The position numbers and the translations under genes are program-made. Under the pieces are notes generated by a model. That model had not been told where the DNA came from, made no database searches, and saw only the letters and a list, made by a program, of their open reading frames with translations. Positions 17,040-27,800 of a stretch of 64,000 nt of DNA are shown here, in pieces (position 1 is the first letter of the stretch; the number at the start of each line of letters is the position of its first letter). Origin of the DNA: Geodermatophilus obscurus (GTDB taxonomy: Bacteria; Actinomycetota; Actinomycetes; Mycobacteriales; Geodermatophilaceae); contig NZ_FRDM01000001.1 of assembly GCF_900143215.1 (NCBI RefSeq), forward strand, positions 248,001 through 312,000, written 5' to 3'.

Positions 17040-19625
17040 TCAGGACTCCGCGGGTGGGGCGAGGACGACGTCCACGGCGAGCGGGCCGTTCCCGGGGGCG
17101 ACGGTCAGCGAGGCGATCCGGCCGGCCTCGGCCAGGTCGCTGCGCGCGGCCTCCACCAGCGGCACCTGCTCGGCCGGCGCGGTCACCGTCGCGGACTCGA
17201 CGTCGGCCCGCATGGAGACCTTGGCGTCGGACTTGGCCTTGCGGACCCCGGCCAGCGCGGCCGCCACCACCGAGACCACCGCCGGGTCCCCGCCGGCCGG
17301 CAGTCCGGCGGCGGCCGGCCACGGCGCGCGGTGCACCGAGCCGGACTGCCACCAGGACCAGACCTCCTCGGTGACGAACGGCAGCACTGGCGCGAACAGC
17401 CGCAGCTGCACCGACAGCGCCAGCGCCAGCGCGGCCCGGGCGGACTCGGCGGCCGGCCCCGACCCGTACGCGCGGGACTTCACCAGCTCCACGTAGTCGT
17501 CGCAGAACGACCAGAAGAACGCCTCGGCCACCTCGAGCGCGCGGGTGTAGTTGTGGGCCTCCATCGCGGCGGTCGCCTCGTCGACGACACCCGCCAGCCC
17601 GGCCAGCAGGCCCCGGTCGACCGGCTCGGTCACCTGGTCCGGGGACGCCGCCGCCGAGGCGCCCAGGCCGAGCACGAACTTCCCGACGTTGAGGATCTTG
17701 ATGGCGAGCCGGCGGCCGACCTTCATCTGCGCCTCGTCGAACGGCGAGTCCGCCCCCGGCCGGGCCCCGGCGGCCCGCCAGCGCACCGCGTCGGTGCCGT
17801 AGCGCTCCAGCACGTCGATCGGCGTGACGACGTTGCCCTTCGACTTCGACATCTTCTTGCGGTCGGGGTCGACGACGAAGCCGGAGATGGTGGCGTGCGT
17901 CCACGGCACCGTGCCGTGCTCGAAGTGCGAGCGGACGACGGTGGAGAACAGCCAGGTCCGGATGATGTCGTGGGCCTGCGGGCGCTGGTCCATCGGGAAG
18001 ACGTGCGCGAACAGCTCCGGGTCGGTGTCCCAGCCCGAGGCCACCTGCGGCGACAGCGACGACGTCGCCCAGGTGTCCATGACGTCGGGGTCGGCGAGAA
18101 AGCCGCCGGGCACGCCGCGCTGGTCCTCGGAGAAGCCCTCGGGGACGTCGGACGACGGATCGACCGGCAGCGCCGACTCGGGCGCGAGGATCGGCTCGTC
18201 GTACACCGGGTCACCGGAGGAGTCCAGCCGGTACCAGACCGGGAACGGGACGCCGAAGAACCGCTGCCGGCTGATCAGCCAGTCGCCGTTGAGGCCCTCG
18301 ACCCAGTTCTCGTACCGGTACCGCATGTGCTCGGGCACCCACTGGATCTCCCGGCCCCGCGCGACCAGCGCCTCACGCAGGGCGGCGTCCCGGCCGCCGT
18401 TGCGGATGTACCACTGCCGCGTGGTGACGATCTCCAGCGGCCGTTCGCCCTTCTCGTAGAACTTCACCGGGTGGGTGATCGCCCGCGGCTCGCCGTCCAG
18501 GTCCCCGGACTGCTGCAGCAGCTCGACCATCCGCTGCTGGGCGCTGAACACCGTCTTGCCGGCCAGCTCGGCGTACGTCTCGGCGGGCACCCCGGGCGGC
18601 GCCTCGGGCAGCAGCCGGCCGTCCCAGCCGACGATCGCGCGGGTGGGCAGCTGCAGCTCGCGCCACCAGGTGACGTCGTTGAGGTCGCCGAAGGTGCAGA
18701 TCATCGCGATGCCCGAGCCCTTGTCCGGCTCCGCGAGGCGGTGCGCCACCACGGGCACCTCGACGTCGAAGACCGGCGTCCGCACGGTCTGGCCGAACAG
18801 CGACCGGTAGCGCTCGTCGTCGGGGTGCGCGACCAGCGCGACGCAGGCCGGGATCAGCTCGGGCCGGGTGGTCTCGATGAACACCGGGCCGGCCGGGCCG
18901 GAGAACGAGATCCGGTGGTAGGCGCCGGGCCGCTCGCGGTCCTCGAGCTCGGCCTGCGCGACCGCCGTCCGGAAGGTGACGTCCCAGAGGGTCGGCGCCT
19001 CCTGCGCGTAGGCCTCGCCACGGGCGAGGTTGTGCAGGAACATCCGCTGCGCGGTCGCCCGGGAGGTCTCCGAGATCGTCCGGTAGACGTTCGACCAGTC
19101 CACCGACAGCCCGACCCGGCGCCACAGCTGCTCGAAGGCCCGCTCGTCCTCCTCGGTCAGCCGCATGCACAGCTCGACGAAGTTGCGGCGCGAGACCGGC
19201 TGCTGGTCCTTGCCCGGCTTGGCCGGCGGCGTGAAGCCCTCGTCGTAGGGGAGCGAGGGGTCGCAGCGCACGCCGTAGTAGTTCTGCACGCGGCGCTCGG
19301 TGGGCAGGCCGTTGTCGTCCCAGCCCATCGGGTAGTAGACGTGCTTGCCGCGCATCCGCTGGTAGCGGGCGACGATGTCGGTGTGCGTGTAGCTGAACAC
19401 GTGCCCGACGTGCAGCGAGCCGCTGGCCGTCGGCGGCGGGGTGTCGATCGACCAGGTCTGCTTCCGGGGCGCCGCGAGAGCGGCCGCGCGGTCGAAGGCG
19501 TAGGTGTCGTCCTCGGCCCAGCGGCCGATCCACTTGTCCTCGAGCCCGTCGAGCGACGGCTTCTCCGGTACGCCGACCGCGACTCCCGGCGCAGCGGTGT
19601 CCGGGGTGCGGGTGTCGGTGACCAT
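17040..19625 (-). CDS. valS: Valyl-tRNA synthetase
   Basis: Class I aminoacyl-tRNA synthetase of 861 residues that charges tRNA-Val. The HIGH motif is HVGH (about residue 75, in [20 protein letters not shown]) and the KMSKS loop is [21 protein letters not shown]. The editing domain is intact ([25 protein letters not shown]). ATG 19625 is chosen because the family N-terminus ([17 protein letters not shown]) follows within 25 residues. It is divergent from folC with only 42 bases between starts. Confidence 0.97.
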   Translation of the reverse strand: MVTDTRTPDTAAPGVAVGVPEKPSLDGLEDKWIGRWAEDDTYAFDRAAALAAPRKQTWSIDTPPPTASGSLHVGHVFSYTHTDIVARYQRMRGKHVYYPMGWDDNGLPTERRVQNYYGVRCDPSLPYDEGFTPPAKPGKDQQPVSRRNFVELCMRLTEEDERAFEQLWRRVGLSVDWSNVYRTISETSRATAQRMFLHNLARGEAYAQEAPTLWDVTFRTAVAQAELEDRERPGAYHRISFSGPAGPVFIETTRPELIPACVALVAHPDDERYRSLFGQTVRTPVFDVEVPVVAHRLAEPDKGSGIAMICTFGDLNDVTWWRELQLPTRAIVGWDGRLLPEAPPGVPAETYAELAGKTVFSAQQRMVELLQQSGDLDGEPRAITHPVKFYEKGERPLEIVTTRQWYIRNGGRDAALREALVARGREIQWVPEHMRYRYENWVEGLNGDWLISRQRFFGVPFPVWYRLDSSGDPVYDEPILAPESALPVDPSSDVPEGFSEDQRGVPGGFLADPDVMDTWATSSLSPQVASGWDTDPELFAHVFPMDQRPQAHDIIRTWLFSTVVRSHFEHGTVPWTHATISGFVVDPDRKKMSKSKGNVVTPIDVLERYGTDAVRWRAAGARPGADSPFDEAQMKVGRRLAIKILNVGKFVLGLGASAAASPDQVTEPVDRGLLAGLAGVVDEATAAMEAHNYTRALEVAEAFFWSFCDDYVELVKSRAYGSGPAAESARAALALALSVQLRLFAPVLPFVTEEVWSWWQSGSVHRAPWPAAAGLPAGGDPAVVSVVAAALAGVRKAKSDAKVSMRADVESATVTAPAEQVPLVEAARSDLAEAGRIASLTVAPGNGPLAVDVVLAPPAES

Positions 19626-19667
19626 GTCCCTGAGTCTAGGAACTGCGCGGCTGGCATCCTGGAGAGG

Positions 19668-21011
19668 ATGAGCAGCGACCTGACCCGCGTCGAGGAAGAG
19701 CTGCTGGCCCGCTGGCCCGAGACCCGTCTGCAGCCCTCGCTGGCCCGCATCTCCGCCCTGGTCGACCTGCTCGGTTCCCCGCACCGCGCCTACCCCGTCG
19801 TGCACGTGGCCGGCACCAACGGCAAGACGACGACGGCGCGGATGGTCGACGAGCTGCTGCGGGGCTTCGGCCTGCGGGTGGGCCGCTTCACCAGCCCGCA
19901 CCTGCAGTCGGTGCGGGAGCGCATCGTGCTGGACGGCGAGCCGGTTCCCGCCGAGCGGTTCGTGGAGACCTACGACGACATCGCGCCCTACGTGCAGATG
20001 GTCGACGCCGCCGGCGAGCACCCGATGAGCTTCTTCGAGGTCATGGTCGGCCTGGCCTACGCGACCTTCGCCGAGGCGCCGGTCGACGTCGCGGTCGTCG
20101 AGGTCGGCATGGGCGGCACGTGGGACGCCACCAACGTCGTCGACGCCCGCGTCGCGGTCGTCACCCCGGTCGCGCTGGACCACGCCGAGTACCTCGGTCC
20201 GGACGTCGGCACGATCGCCGGGGAGAAGGCCGGGGTCATCAAGCCCGACGCGGTCGCGGTGCTGGCCCGCCAGCAGCCCGCGGCGCTGGACGCGCTGGTC
20301 CGCCGCGCGGTCGAGGTGGAGGCCGTGGTCGCCCGCGAGGGCACGGAGTTCGGCGTGCTGGACCGGCGGGTCGCCGTCGGCGGGCAGCAGCTGCGCCTGC
20401 AGGGTCTCGGCGGTGAGTACGAGGACGTCTTCCTCCCGCTCTTCGGCGCCCACCAGGCGCAGAACGCCGCGACCGCGCTGGCCGCCGTCGAGGCCTTCCT
20501 CGGCGCCGGGGCGGCGACCGGCACGATCGACGTGGACACGGTGCGCGCCGCGTTCGCCGCCGTCCGCTCGCCCGGGCGGCTGGAGCGGGTGCGCACCAGC
20601 CCGACGGTGCTGGTCGACGCCGCGCACAACCCCGCCGGCATGGCCGCGACCGTCGACGCGATCCGGGAGTCCTTCGACTTCACCCGGCTGGTCGGCGTGG
20701 TGGGCGTGGTCCACGGCAAGGACGTCGCCGGGATGCTCACCGCGCTCGAGGAGGTCTGCGCCGAGCTGGTGGTCACCCAGCACAGCTCGCCGCGCGCGAT
20801 GCCGGCCGACGAGCTCGGCGCGCTGGCGGTCGACGTCTTCGGCGCCGACCGGGTCAGCGTCTCACCGCGGCTGCCCGAGGCGCTCACCGAGGCGATCGAG
20901 CTGGCCGAGGCCGGGCCGGACGACGCGCTGGGCGGCTCCGGCGTGCTGGTCACCGGCAGCGTGATCACCGCGGGGGAGGCCCGCACCCTGATGGGCGGGA
21001 CCACGCCGTGA
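19668..21011 (+). CDS. folC: Folylpolyglutamate/dihydrofolate synthase
   Basis: Mur-ligase family enzyme of 447 residues that adds glutamate to folates and, in many bacteria, to dihydropteroate. The ATP loop is [13 protein letters not shown] (about residues 45-58). Other family blocks are [39 protein letters not shown] and [12 protein letters not shown] 19668 has GGAGAGG just upstream. The stop overlaps the DUF4233 gene by four bases (GTGA), and ndk follows, an arrangement seen across actinobacteria. Confidence 0.96.
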   Translation: MSSDLTRVEEELLARWPETRLQPSLARISALVDLLGSPHRAYPVVHVAGTNGKTTTARMVDELLRGFGLRVGRFTSPHLQSVRERIVLDGEPVPAERFVETYDDIAPYVQMVDAAGEHPMSFFEVMVGLAYATFAEAPVDVAVVEVGMGGTWDATNVVDARVAVVTPVALDHAEYLGPDVGTIAGEKAGVIKPDAVAVLARQQPAALDALVRRAVEVEAVVAREGTEFGVLDRRVAVGGQQLRLQGLGGEYEDVFLPLFGAHQAQNAATALAAVEAFLGAGAATGTIDVDTVRAAFAAVRSPGRLERVRTSPTVLVDAAHNPAGMAATVDAIRESFDFTRLVGVVGVVHGKDVAGMLTALEEVCAELVVTQHSSPRAMPADELGALAVDVFGADRVSVSPRLPEALTEAIELAEAGPDDALGGSGVLVTGSVITAGEARTLMGGTTP

Positions 21012-21406
21012 CGGCGCCGGACCCGGTGCGGGCGGCCCGGGCGCTGCGCGGAGCCGCGGCCGGCGTGCTGGTGCTCGAGGGCATCGCGGTGCTGTTCGTG
21101 CCGCGCGGCATCGCGCAGACCGAGGAGGGCCTCGGCGGTGTGCAGCTGACGCTGCTGCTGGTGCTGGCCGTCGTCCTCGTGCTGGCCAGCGGGGTGCAGC
21201 GCCGTCCCCAGGGCCTGGTCGTGGCCACCGCGCTGCAGGTGCCGCTGCTGCTCACCGGTCTGATCAACAGCGTGATGTGGTTCGTCGGCGGGGTCTTCGT
21301 GCTGATCTGGCTGTACCTGCTGCAGGTCCGCAAGGAGCTGCTGGGCTCGCCGTTCGGGGAGCCGGGCCCCCGTTCGGACGACGACGCCGGCGCGGGCGCC
21401 GCGTAG
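21008..21406 (+). CDS. DUF4233 family membrane protein
   Basis: A 132-residue protein with four hydrophobic segments (residues about 12-31, 44-61, 68-85 and 86-104) and an acidic C-terminal tail. It is the small membrane protein that regularly sits between folC and ndk in actinobacteria. The function is unknown. GTG start overlaps the folC stop. It ends in TAG, one of four such stops in the window; the TAG is also the first part of the ndk -10 element TAGGCT. Confidence 0.88.
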   Translation: MTAPDPVRAARALRGAAAGVLVLEGIAVLFVPRGIAQTEEGLGGVQLTLLLVLAVVLVLASGVQRRPQGLVVATALQVPLLLTGLINSVMWFVGGVFVLIWLYLLQVRKELLGSPFGEPGPRSDDDAGAGAA

Positions 21407-21409
21407 GCT
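21404..21409 (+). promoter_or_regulatory. -10 element TAGGCT of ndk
   Basis: TAGGCT ends 8 bases before the ndk GTG, consistent with a leaderless transcript. It overlaps the TAG stop of the preceding gene. Confidence 0.5.
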
Positions 21410-21417
21410 CCGCGCTC

Positions 21418-21840
21418 GTGTCTGAAGCCACCCCCGCCCGCACCCTGGTCCTCGTCAAGCCCGACGGCGTCGCCCGTGGCCTGGTCGGCGAGGTGATCGC
21501 GCGGCTGGAGGCCAAGGGCCTGCGCCTGGTCGCCGCCGAGCTGCGCACCCTGACCCGCGAGGTCGCCGAGGAGCACTACGGCGAGCACCGCGAGAAGCCG
21601 TTCTTCGGCCCGCTGGTCGAGTTCATCACCGGCGGCCCGCTGCTCGCGCTCGTCGTCGAGGGCCCGCGGGCGGTCGAGGCGTTCCGCGCCCTGGCCGGCG
21701 CCACCGACCCGGTCAAGGCCGCCCCCGGCACCATCCGCGGCGACTTCGGCCTCGAGGTGCAGAACAACATCGTCCACGGCTCGGACTCCGACGAGTCCGC
21801 CGCCCGCGAGATCGCGCTGTTCTTCCCGAAGCTGGGCTGA
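21418..21840 (+). CDS. ndk: Nucleoside diphosphate kinase
   Basis: Balances nucleoside triphosphate pools by phosphate transfer through a histidine. It has 140 residues, the normal length, with the N-terminal [18 protein letters not shown] and the active-site motif NNIVHGSDS, with phospho-His at residue 120. GTG 21418 is chosen because homology starts at residue 8 and a -10 element lies just upstream. Confidence 0.97.
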   Translation: MSEATPARTLVLVKPDGVARGLVGEVIARLEAKGLRLVAAELRTLTREVAEEHYGEHREKPFFGPLVEFITGGPLLALVVEGPRAVEAFRALAGATDPVKAAPGTIRGDFGLEVQNNIVHGSDSDESAAREIALFFPKLG

Positions 21841-21848
21841 GGCCCGTC

Positions 21849-21910
21849 CGCGAGATCTGCACACCGGTCGTCATCGGGGCGCTGATGACCGCCACTGTGC
21901 AGATCTCGCG
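21849..21910. repeat. 62-bp palindromic element
   Basis: CGCGAGATCTGCACA (21849-21863) and TGTGCAGATCTCGCG (21896-21910) are perfect 15-base inverted arms, with a weaker inner pairing around GGTCGTCATC/GATGACCG. It begins 8 bases after the ndk stop and can act as its terminator. The shape is that of a dispersed actinobacterial palindrome rather than a plain terminator. Confidence 0.85.
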
Positions 21911-21925
21911 GCGACCGGCGCCGTC

Positions 21926-21931
21926 TACCCT
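21926..21931 (+). promoter_or_regulatory. -10 element TACCCT of the radical SAM gene
   Basis: TACCCT ends 9 bases before the ATG at 21941, close to leaderless spacing. Confidence 0.45.
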
Positions 21932-21940
21932 GGACGGGTC

Positions 21941-23869
21941 ATGAACGGTGAATCGCTGTACCCCCGTCTCGAACCGCTCCTCGCGCAGGTGCAGAAGCCG
22001 ATCCAGTACGTCGGTGGTGAGCTGAACGCGCAGGTCAAGGCGTGGGACGACGTCGCCGTCCACTGGGCGCTGATGTACCCCGACGCCTACGAGGTCGGGC
22101 TGCCCAACCAGGGCCTGATGATCCTGTACGAGGTGCTCAACGAGCGGCCCGACGCCCTCGCCGAGCGCACCTACGCCGTCTGGCCCGATCTCGCCGCCCT
22201 GATGCGCGAGCACGACGTCGGTCAGTTCACCGTCGACTCGCACCGCGCGGTCGCCCACTTCGACCTGCTCGGCGTCAGCTTCGCCACCGAGCTGGGCTAC
22301 ACCAACCTGCTCGAGGCCCTCGACCTCGCCGGGGTGCCGCTGCACGCCGTCGACCGCGACGAGACGCACCCGGTCGTGGTGGCCGGCGGGCACGCCGCGT
22401 TCAACCCCGAGCCGGTCGCCGACTTCGTCGACTGCGCCGTCCTCGGCGACGGCGAGCAGGTCGTCGGCGACATCACCGACGTCGTGGCGGCGTGGAAGCA
22501 GCAGGGCCGGCCCGGCGGCCGGCTCGAGCTGCTGGCCCGCCTCGCCCGCGTCGACGGCGTCTACGTGCCGCGGTTCTACGCCGTCTCCTACGGTCCGGAC
22601 GGCGCCATCGCGGCCGTCACCCGCACCCGCGACGACGTCCCCGCGCGGGTCGGCAAGCGCACCGTGATGGACCTCGACGAGTGGCCCTACCCGAAGACGC
22701 CGCTGGTGCCGCTCGCCGAGAGCGTGCACGAGCGGATGAGCGTGGAGATCTTCCGCGGCTGCACCCGCGGCTGCCGGTTCTGCCAGGCCGGGATGATCAC
22801 CCGCCCGGTGCGGGAGCGGACCATCACCGGCATCGGCTCGATGGTCGAGCAGGGGCTGCGGGCGACCGGGTACGAGGAGGTCGGGCTGCTCTCGCTGTCC
22901 AGCGCCGACCACTCCGAGATCGGCCAGGTCGCCAAGCAGCTCGCCGACCGCTACGAGGGCACCAACACCGGGCTCTCCCTGCCGAGCACCCGGGTCGACG
23001 CCTTCAACGTCACCCTCGCCAACGAGCTGTCCCGCAACGGCCGCCGCTCCGGCCTGACCTTCGCCCCCGAGGGCGGCAGCGAGCGGATCCGCCGGGTGAT
23101 CAACAAGACGGTCTCCAAGGACGACCTCGTCCGCACGGTCACCACCGCGTACGCCAACGGCTGGACGCAGGTGAAGCTCTACTTCATGTGCGGTCTGCCG
23201 ACCGAGACCGACGAGGACGTGCTGGAGATCGCGGAGCTGGCGGTCGAGGTCATCCGCGCCGGCCGGGAGGCCAGCGGCCGCAAGGACATCCGCTGCACCG
23301 TCTCCATCGGCGGCTTCGTGCCCAAGCCGCACACGCCCTTCCAGTGGGCCGGGCAGGCCAGTGCCGAGACGATCGACTCCCGGCTCCGGCTCCTCCGGCA
23401 GGCGATCAACAGCGACCGCCGCACCGGCCGCTCGATCGGCCTGCGCTACCACGACGGCAAGCCCGGCGTGATCGAGGGCCTGCTCTCCCGCGGCGACCGC
23501 CGGGTCGGCCGGGTCATCGAGCGGGTGTGGCGCGAGGGCGGCCGGTTCGACGGCTGGAGCGAGCACTTCTCCTACGAGCGCTGGACCGCCGCGGCCGCCG
23601 GGGAGCTGGCGCCCCTCGGCGTCGACCTCGACTGGTACACCACCCGCGAGCGCGACCAGGACGAGATCCTGCCCTGGGACCACCTGGACTCCGGGCTGGA
23701 CAAGGAGTGGCTCTGGGACGACTGGCAGGACGCCCTCAGCGAGGAGGAGGTCGCCGACTGCCGGTGGACCCCCTGCTACGACTGCGGCGTCTGCCCGACC
23801 AACGGCACCGAGATCCAGATCGGGCCGACCGGGCGCAGCCTGCTCCCGCTCACGGTCGTCGGCCGGTAG
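21941..23869 (+). CDS. TIGR03960 family B12-binding-type radical SAM protein
   Basis: A 642-residue radical SAM protein. The N-terminal third resembles a B12-binding fold (VGLPNQGLMILYEVLN ... FATELGYTNLLEALD ... VVAGGHAAFNPEP). The iron-sulfur cluster motif is CTRGCRFC (about residue 272). The C-terminus contains CYDCGVC (about 616), which may bind a further metal. Its gene is almost always next to a TIGR03936/DUF2344 gene, as here with a one-base TAGTG overlap. The reaction is not established; a role in RNA modification has been suggested because of the neighbouring rne. It ends in TAG. Confidence 0.92.
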   Translation: MNGESLYPRLEPLLAQVQKPIQYVGGELNAQVKAWDDVAVHWALMYPDAYEVGLPNQGLMILYEVLNERPDALAERTYAVWPDLAALMREHDVGQFTVDSHRAVAHFDLLGVSFATELGYTNLLEALDLAGVPLHAVDRDETHPVVVAGGHAAFNPEPVADFVDCAVLGDGEQVVGDITDVVAAWKQQGRPGGRLELLARLARVDGVYVPRFYAVSYGPDGAIAAVTRTRDDVPARVGKRTVMDLDEWPYPKTPLVPLAESVHERMSVEIFRGCTRGCRFCQAGMITRPVRERTITGIGSMVEQGLRATGYEEVGLLSLSSADHSEIGQVAKQLADRYEGTNTGLSLPSTRVDAFNVTLANELSRNGRRSGLTFAPEGGSERIRRVINKTVSKDDLVRTVTTAYANGWTQVKLYFMCGLPTETDEDVLEIAELAVEVIRAGREASGRKDIRCTVSIGGFVPKPHTPFQWAGQASAETIDSRLRLLRQAINSDRRTGRSIGLRYHDGKPGVIEGLLSRGDRRVGRVIERVWREGGRFDGWSEHFSYERWTAAAAGELAPLGVDLDWYTTRERDQDEILPWDHLDSGLDKEWLWDDWQDALSEEEVADCRWTPCYDCGVCPTNGTEIQIGPTGRSLLPLTVVGR

Positions 23870-24636
23870 TGGCGCGCCAGCCCGAGGGGCCGCCCCCGCC
23901 GCCCACCGTGCAGAAGCTGCGGCTGCGCTACGCCAAGCGCGGCCCGCTGCGCTTCGCCTCGCACCGCGACCTCGCCCGCGCCCTGGAGCGGGCGCTGCGC
24001 CGCGCGCGGGTGCCCATGGCCTTCTCCGCCGGCTTCACGCCGCACCCGAAGATCTCCTACGTCGGCGCGGCCCCCACCGGGGCGGCGAGCGAGGCCGAGT
24101 ACCTGGAGATCGGCCTGGCCGAGCGCCGGGACCCGGAGGAGGTGCGCGCCGCGCTGGACGCCTCGCTGCCCCCGGGCATCGACGTCCTGGAGTGCGTGGA
24201 GGCCGCCGAGGGCAGCGGGTCGCTGGCCGACCGGATCGACGCCGCGGCCTGGCGGGTGGAGCTGCCGGGCGTGTCGCCGGCCGACCTGGCCCGGGCCGTC
24301 GAGGCGTTCCTGGCCGCCGACGTGGTCACCGTCGAGAAGCGCACCAAGAACGGCCTGCGTGACGTCGACGCGCGGGCGGCCGTGGCCGGTGCGTCGGCGG
24401 CCGAGGAGGCAGGTTGTGCCATACTGCACATGGTCGTCCGGCAGGTGACGCCCGCCGTTCGACCCGACGACGTGTTGGCCGCCCTGGTTGCCGTCGCCGA
24501 CCTGCGCCCGCCGTCGCCCCCACGGGCCGTGCGTGAGGCGCAGGGCCGGCTCGACGACACCGGGACCGTGGCCGACCCGCTCGGCCCGGACCGCGTTGCG
24601 GGCGCCCGCTGCCAGGGGGAGCCCGCGGCGGTCTGA
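23869..24636 (+). CDS. TIGR03936 family protein (DUF2344)
   Basis: A 255-residue protein with the family opening LRLRYAKRGPLRFASHRDLARALERALRRA and FSAGFTPHPKISY. It is encoded next to the TIGR03960 radical SAM protein in most actinobacteria and is fused to it in some other bacteria, so the two probably form one enzyme system. GTG start at 23869 overlaps the preceding TAG by one base. The function is unknown. Confidence 0.9.
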   Translation: MARQPEGPPPPPTVQKLRLRYAKRGPLRFASHRDLARALERALRRARVPMAFSAGFTPHPKISYVGAAPTGAASEAEYLEIGLAERRDPEEVRAALDASLPPGIDVLECVEAAEGSGSLADRIDAAAWRVELPGVSPADLARAVEAFLAADVVTVEKRTKNGLRDVDARAAVAGASAAEEAGCAILHMVVRQVTPAVRPDDVLAALVAVADLRPPSPPRAVREAQGRLDDTGTVADPLGPDRVAGARCQGEPAAV

Positions 24637-24889
24637 CCGTTGGGCCGGGGGCTCCACGCCGTCGCGCGGCACGGCTGCCAGACGTGACGCACCCGAGCAC
24701 CACCTGAGACCTGCACCACCGGCGCCCGGCCGCGGCAACTCCTCGCCCGGACACCGGCCCACAGACTTCGCGAGCCGAGCCTGCCGCCGCACCCGGCGCG
24801 GAGGCCTGACCCGCCCAACCCGTGCTCCTGCGCGGCCGCCAGTCCCCGTGATCGGCGCCCGGGAGCACCACACAGGAGGCGAGCCACAC
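24637..24889. other. Leader region of the RNase E/G gene
   Basis: 253 bases with no supported gene. It must hold the rne promoter and 5' leader, which in many bacteria carries autoregulatory structure. AGGAGG at 24874-24879 is the ribosome site. No clear hairpin or -10 element was identified. Confidence 0.4.
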
Positions 24890-27800
24890 GTGGCCGACCA
24901 GATCCAGGACAACACCCCCACCCCCACCCCCGCCGACGAGGGCCTCGACCCGGCCGCTCTGCCGGAGGGCGCCGAGACCCCCGTGGCGGAGGCCGAGCTG
25001 CAGGCCGCCGAGGCCGGCGAGGACGACGACGCCGGCGAGGAGGCCGCCGCGGTGGAGGCCGGGGGAGCGGCTCCCGAGGCCGAGGAGCCCCCGGGCTTCC
25101 GCTTCGGCGCCCAGTTCAGCTCCCCGGAGCCCACCGCGGTCATCGCCCGTCCTCGGCGGCGGGCCACCCGCCCGGCCAGCGCGGCCGATCCCGGCGACCA
25201 CCCGCCGGCACCGCCCGCGGCCCCGACCATCCCGGCGTTCGTGAGCTTCGTCGCGCCCGCCGAGACGGACGTCCCAGCCCCGCAGCGCCGGCGCAGCCGC
25301 CGTCCGCTGGCCGAGTCGCCTCCGGTCGAGGAGTCCGACGTCGAGCCGGCCGAGGACACCGAGGACGAGACCCCGGCGCCGCGCTCCCGGCGCAGCCGCT
25401 CCCGGCGGCGCTCCGGCGGCGACGAGGCGCCCGCGGTCACCGAGGACGACGACGCCGACGAGGACCAGGCCGCGGAGGCCGAGGGCGACACCGACGCCGA
25501 CGATGCCGACGACAACGGGTCCGCGGGCAGCCGGCGCCGCCGCCGGGGCCGCCGGGGCCGGGGGCGCGGGCGCAGCGGCGAGGACGCCGCCGACAACGAC
25601 GACGACTCCGACGAGGACTCCGGCGACCAGCAGGGCGCCGACGAGACCGACGAGGACAGCGACACCGACGCCGACAGCGGTGAGGACACCGCCGAGGACG
25701 ACGAGGGCGAGGCCGGCTCCAGCACCCGCCGCCGCCGCCGGCGGCGCCGCCGCGGGAGCACCGGTGAGGGCGGCGAGACCGCCGTCGACAGCGACGACGA
25801 CCGCCCCGAGCGGGCCGGTCGCAACGGCCGGACCACCAGCGACGACGACGTCAAGGGCGTCACCGGCTCCACGCGGCTCGAGGCCAAGCGGCAGCGCCGC
25901 CGGGACGGCCGGGACAACGGCCGCCGGCGGGCGCCGATCCTCACCGAGGCCGAGTTCCTCGCCCGCCGCGAGGCCGTCGACCGCACGATGGTCATCCGCC
26001 AGCGCGGCGAGCGCACCCAGATCGCCGTCCTCGAGGACGACGTCCTCGTCGAGCACTACGTGACCCAGGCGCAGGCGACGTCCTTCGCCGGCAACGTCTA
26101 CCTCGGCCGGGTGCAGAACGTGCTGCCCAGCATGGAGGCGGCGTTCATCGACATCGGCAAGGGGCGCAACGCCGTCCTGTACGCCGGTGAGGTCAACTGG
26201 GACGCCGCGGGGCTGTCCGGCAAGCAGCGCTCCATCGAGCAGGCGCTGAAGTCCGGCGACAAGGTGCTGGTGCAGGTCACCAAGGACCCGATCGGCCACA
26301 AGGGCGCCCGGCTCACCCAGCAGGTCAACTTGCCCGGCCGGTTCCTGGTCTACGTGCCCGGTGGCTCGATGACCGGCATCAGCCGCAAGCTGCCCGACAC
26401 CGAGCGGACGCGGCTCAAGGACATCCTCAAGAAGATCGTCCCCGAGGACGCCGGCGTCATCATCCGCACCGCCGCCGAGGGCGCCTCGGAGGAGGAGCTG
26501 ACCCGCGACGTCGCCCGGCTGCAGGCGCAGTGGGACGTCATCCAGAAGAAGGCGGAGTCGAGCAGCAACGCACCCTCGCTGCTCTACGGCGAGCCCGACC
26601 TGGCCATCCGGGTCATCCGCGACGTCTTCAACGAGGACTTCAAGGAGCTCGTCGTCCAGGGCGACGACGCCTGGGACACCGTCGAGGCCTACGTCGCGCA
26701 CGTCTCCCCGGAGCTGGTCGGCCGGCTGACCCGGCACACCGGCGAGGGCGACGTCTTCCGCGACCTGCGCATCGACGAGCAGCTGGCCAAGGCGCTGGAC
26801 CGCAAGGTGTGGCTGCCCTCGGGCGGCTCGCTGGTCATCGACCGCACCGAGGCGATGACCGTCGTCGACGTCAACACCGGCAAGTTCACCGGTTCCGGCG
26901 GCAACCTCGAGTCGACCGTCACGCGCAACAACATGGAGGCGGCCGAGGAGATCGTCCGCCAGCTCCGGCTGCGCGACATCGGCGGCATCATCGTCATCGA
27001 CTTCATCGACATGGTGCTCGAGAGCAACCGCGACCTGGTGCTGCGGCGGCTGACCGAGTGCCTGGGCCGCGACCGCACCAAGCACCAGGTCGCCGAGGTC
27101 ACCTCGCTGGGCCTGGTGCAGATGACCCGCAAGCGGGTCGGCCAGGGCCTGCTCGAGGTCTTCTCCGAGCCGTGCGAGCACTGCCGCGGCCGGGGTGTCG
27201 TCGTGCACGTCGACCCGGTGGACGAGAAGCGCCGCGGCGGCGGGAACGCCGGGAGCGGCAACGGCGGCAACGTCCGCCGCGACCAGCAGCGCGGCGGCAA
27301 GGACAACGGGGCCAAGGACAGCGGGGCCAAGGACAGCGGGTCCAAGGACAGCGGGGTCCGGGACGCCGAGCCGGCCGAGACCGTCGTGGACGGTGCGGAG
27401 GCACCGGTTCCGGACGGCGCGGACGGCGAGGGCGAGAACCAGCGCTCCGGCGGGAGCCGGCGCAGCCGCGGTCGCCGCAACCGCAGCCAGTCCGGCGAGG
27501 AGCGCGCGGCCGAGGACGCCGCCGTGCTCGCCGCCGTCGGCGGGCCGGCGGACGCCGCCGCGGTCGAGGGCATCGACACGCCCGACGCCCCGGCCGGGAA
27601 CACCGACACGCCCGATCCCGAGGTCGCCGCGGTCGAGCCCGACCAGCCCGACGCGGTGACCCCCGAGCAGGCGCCCGAACCCGTCGCCGAGCCCGCTCAG
27701 CAGCCGGCTCCCGCGGAGCTCACTGGTGGACCGGCCCCCGCGGAGCAGGCCCTCGCCGAGCCGTCGCTCGCCGAGCCGGTGGACCGGGCCCTGAGCGCCG

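Noticed and set aside
17331-19667. A very long open frame on the plus strand upstream of folC
   Set aside because: It is the shadow of valS on the other strand; family homology begins only at ATG 19668.
21404-21406. TAG of the DUF4233 gene as a Sec codon
   Set aside because: Readthrough would run into the ndk gene in a wrong frame without homology.
22042-23868. Long frame upstream of the TIGR03936 gene
   Set aside because: Arg/Pro-rich shadow of the radical SAM gene; the real start is GTG 23869.
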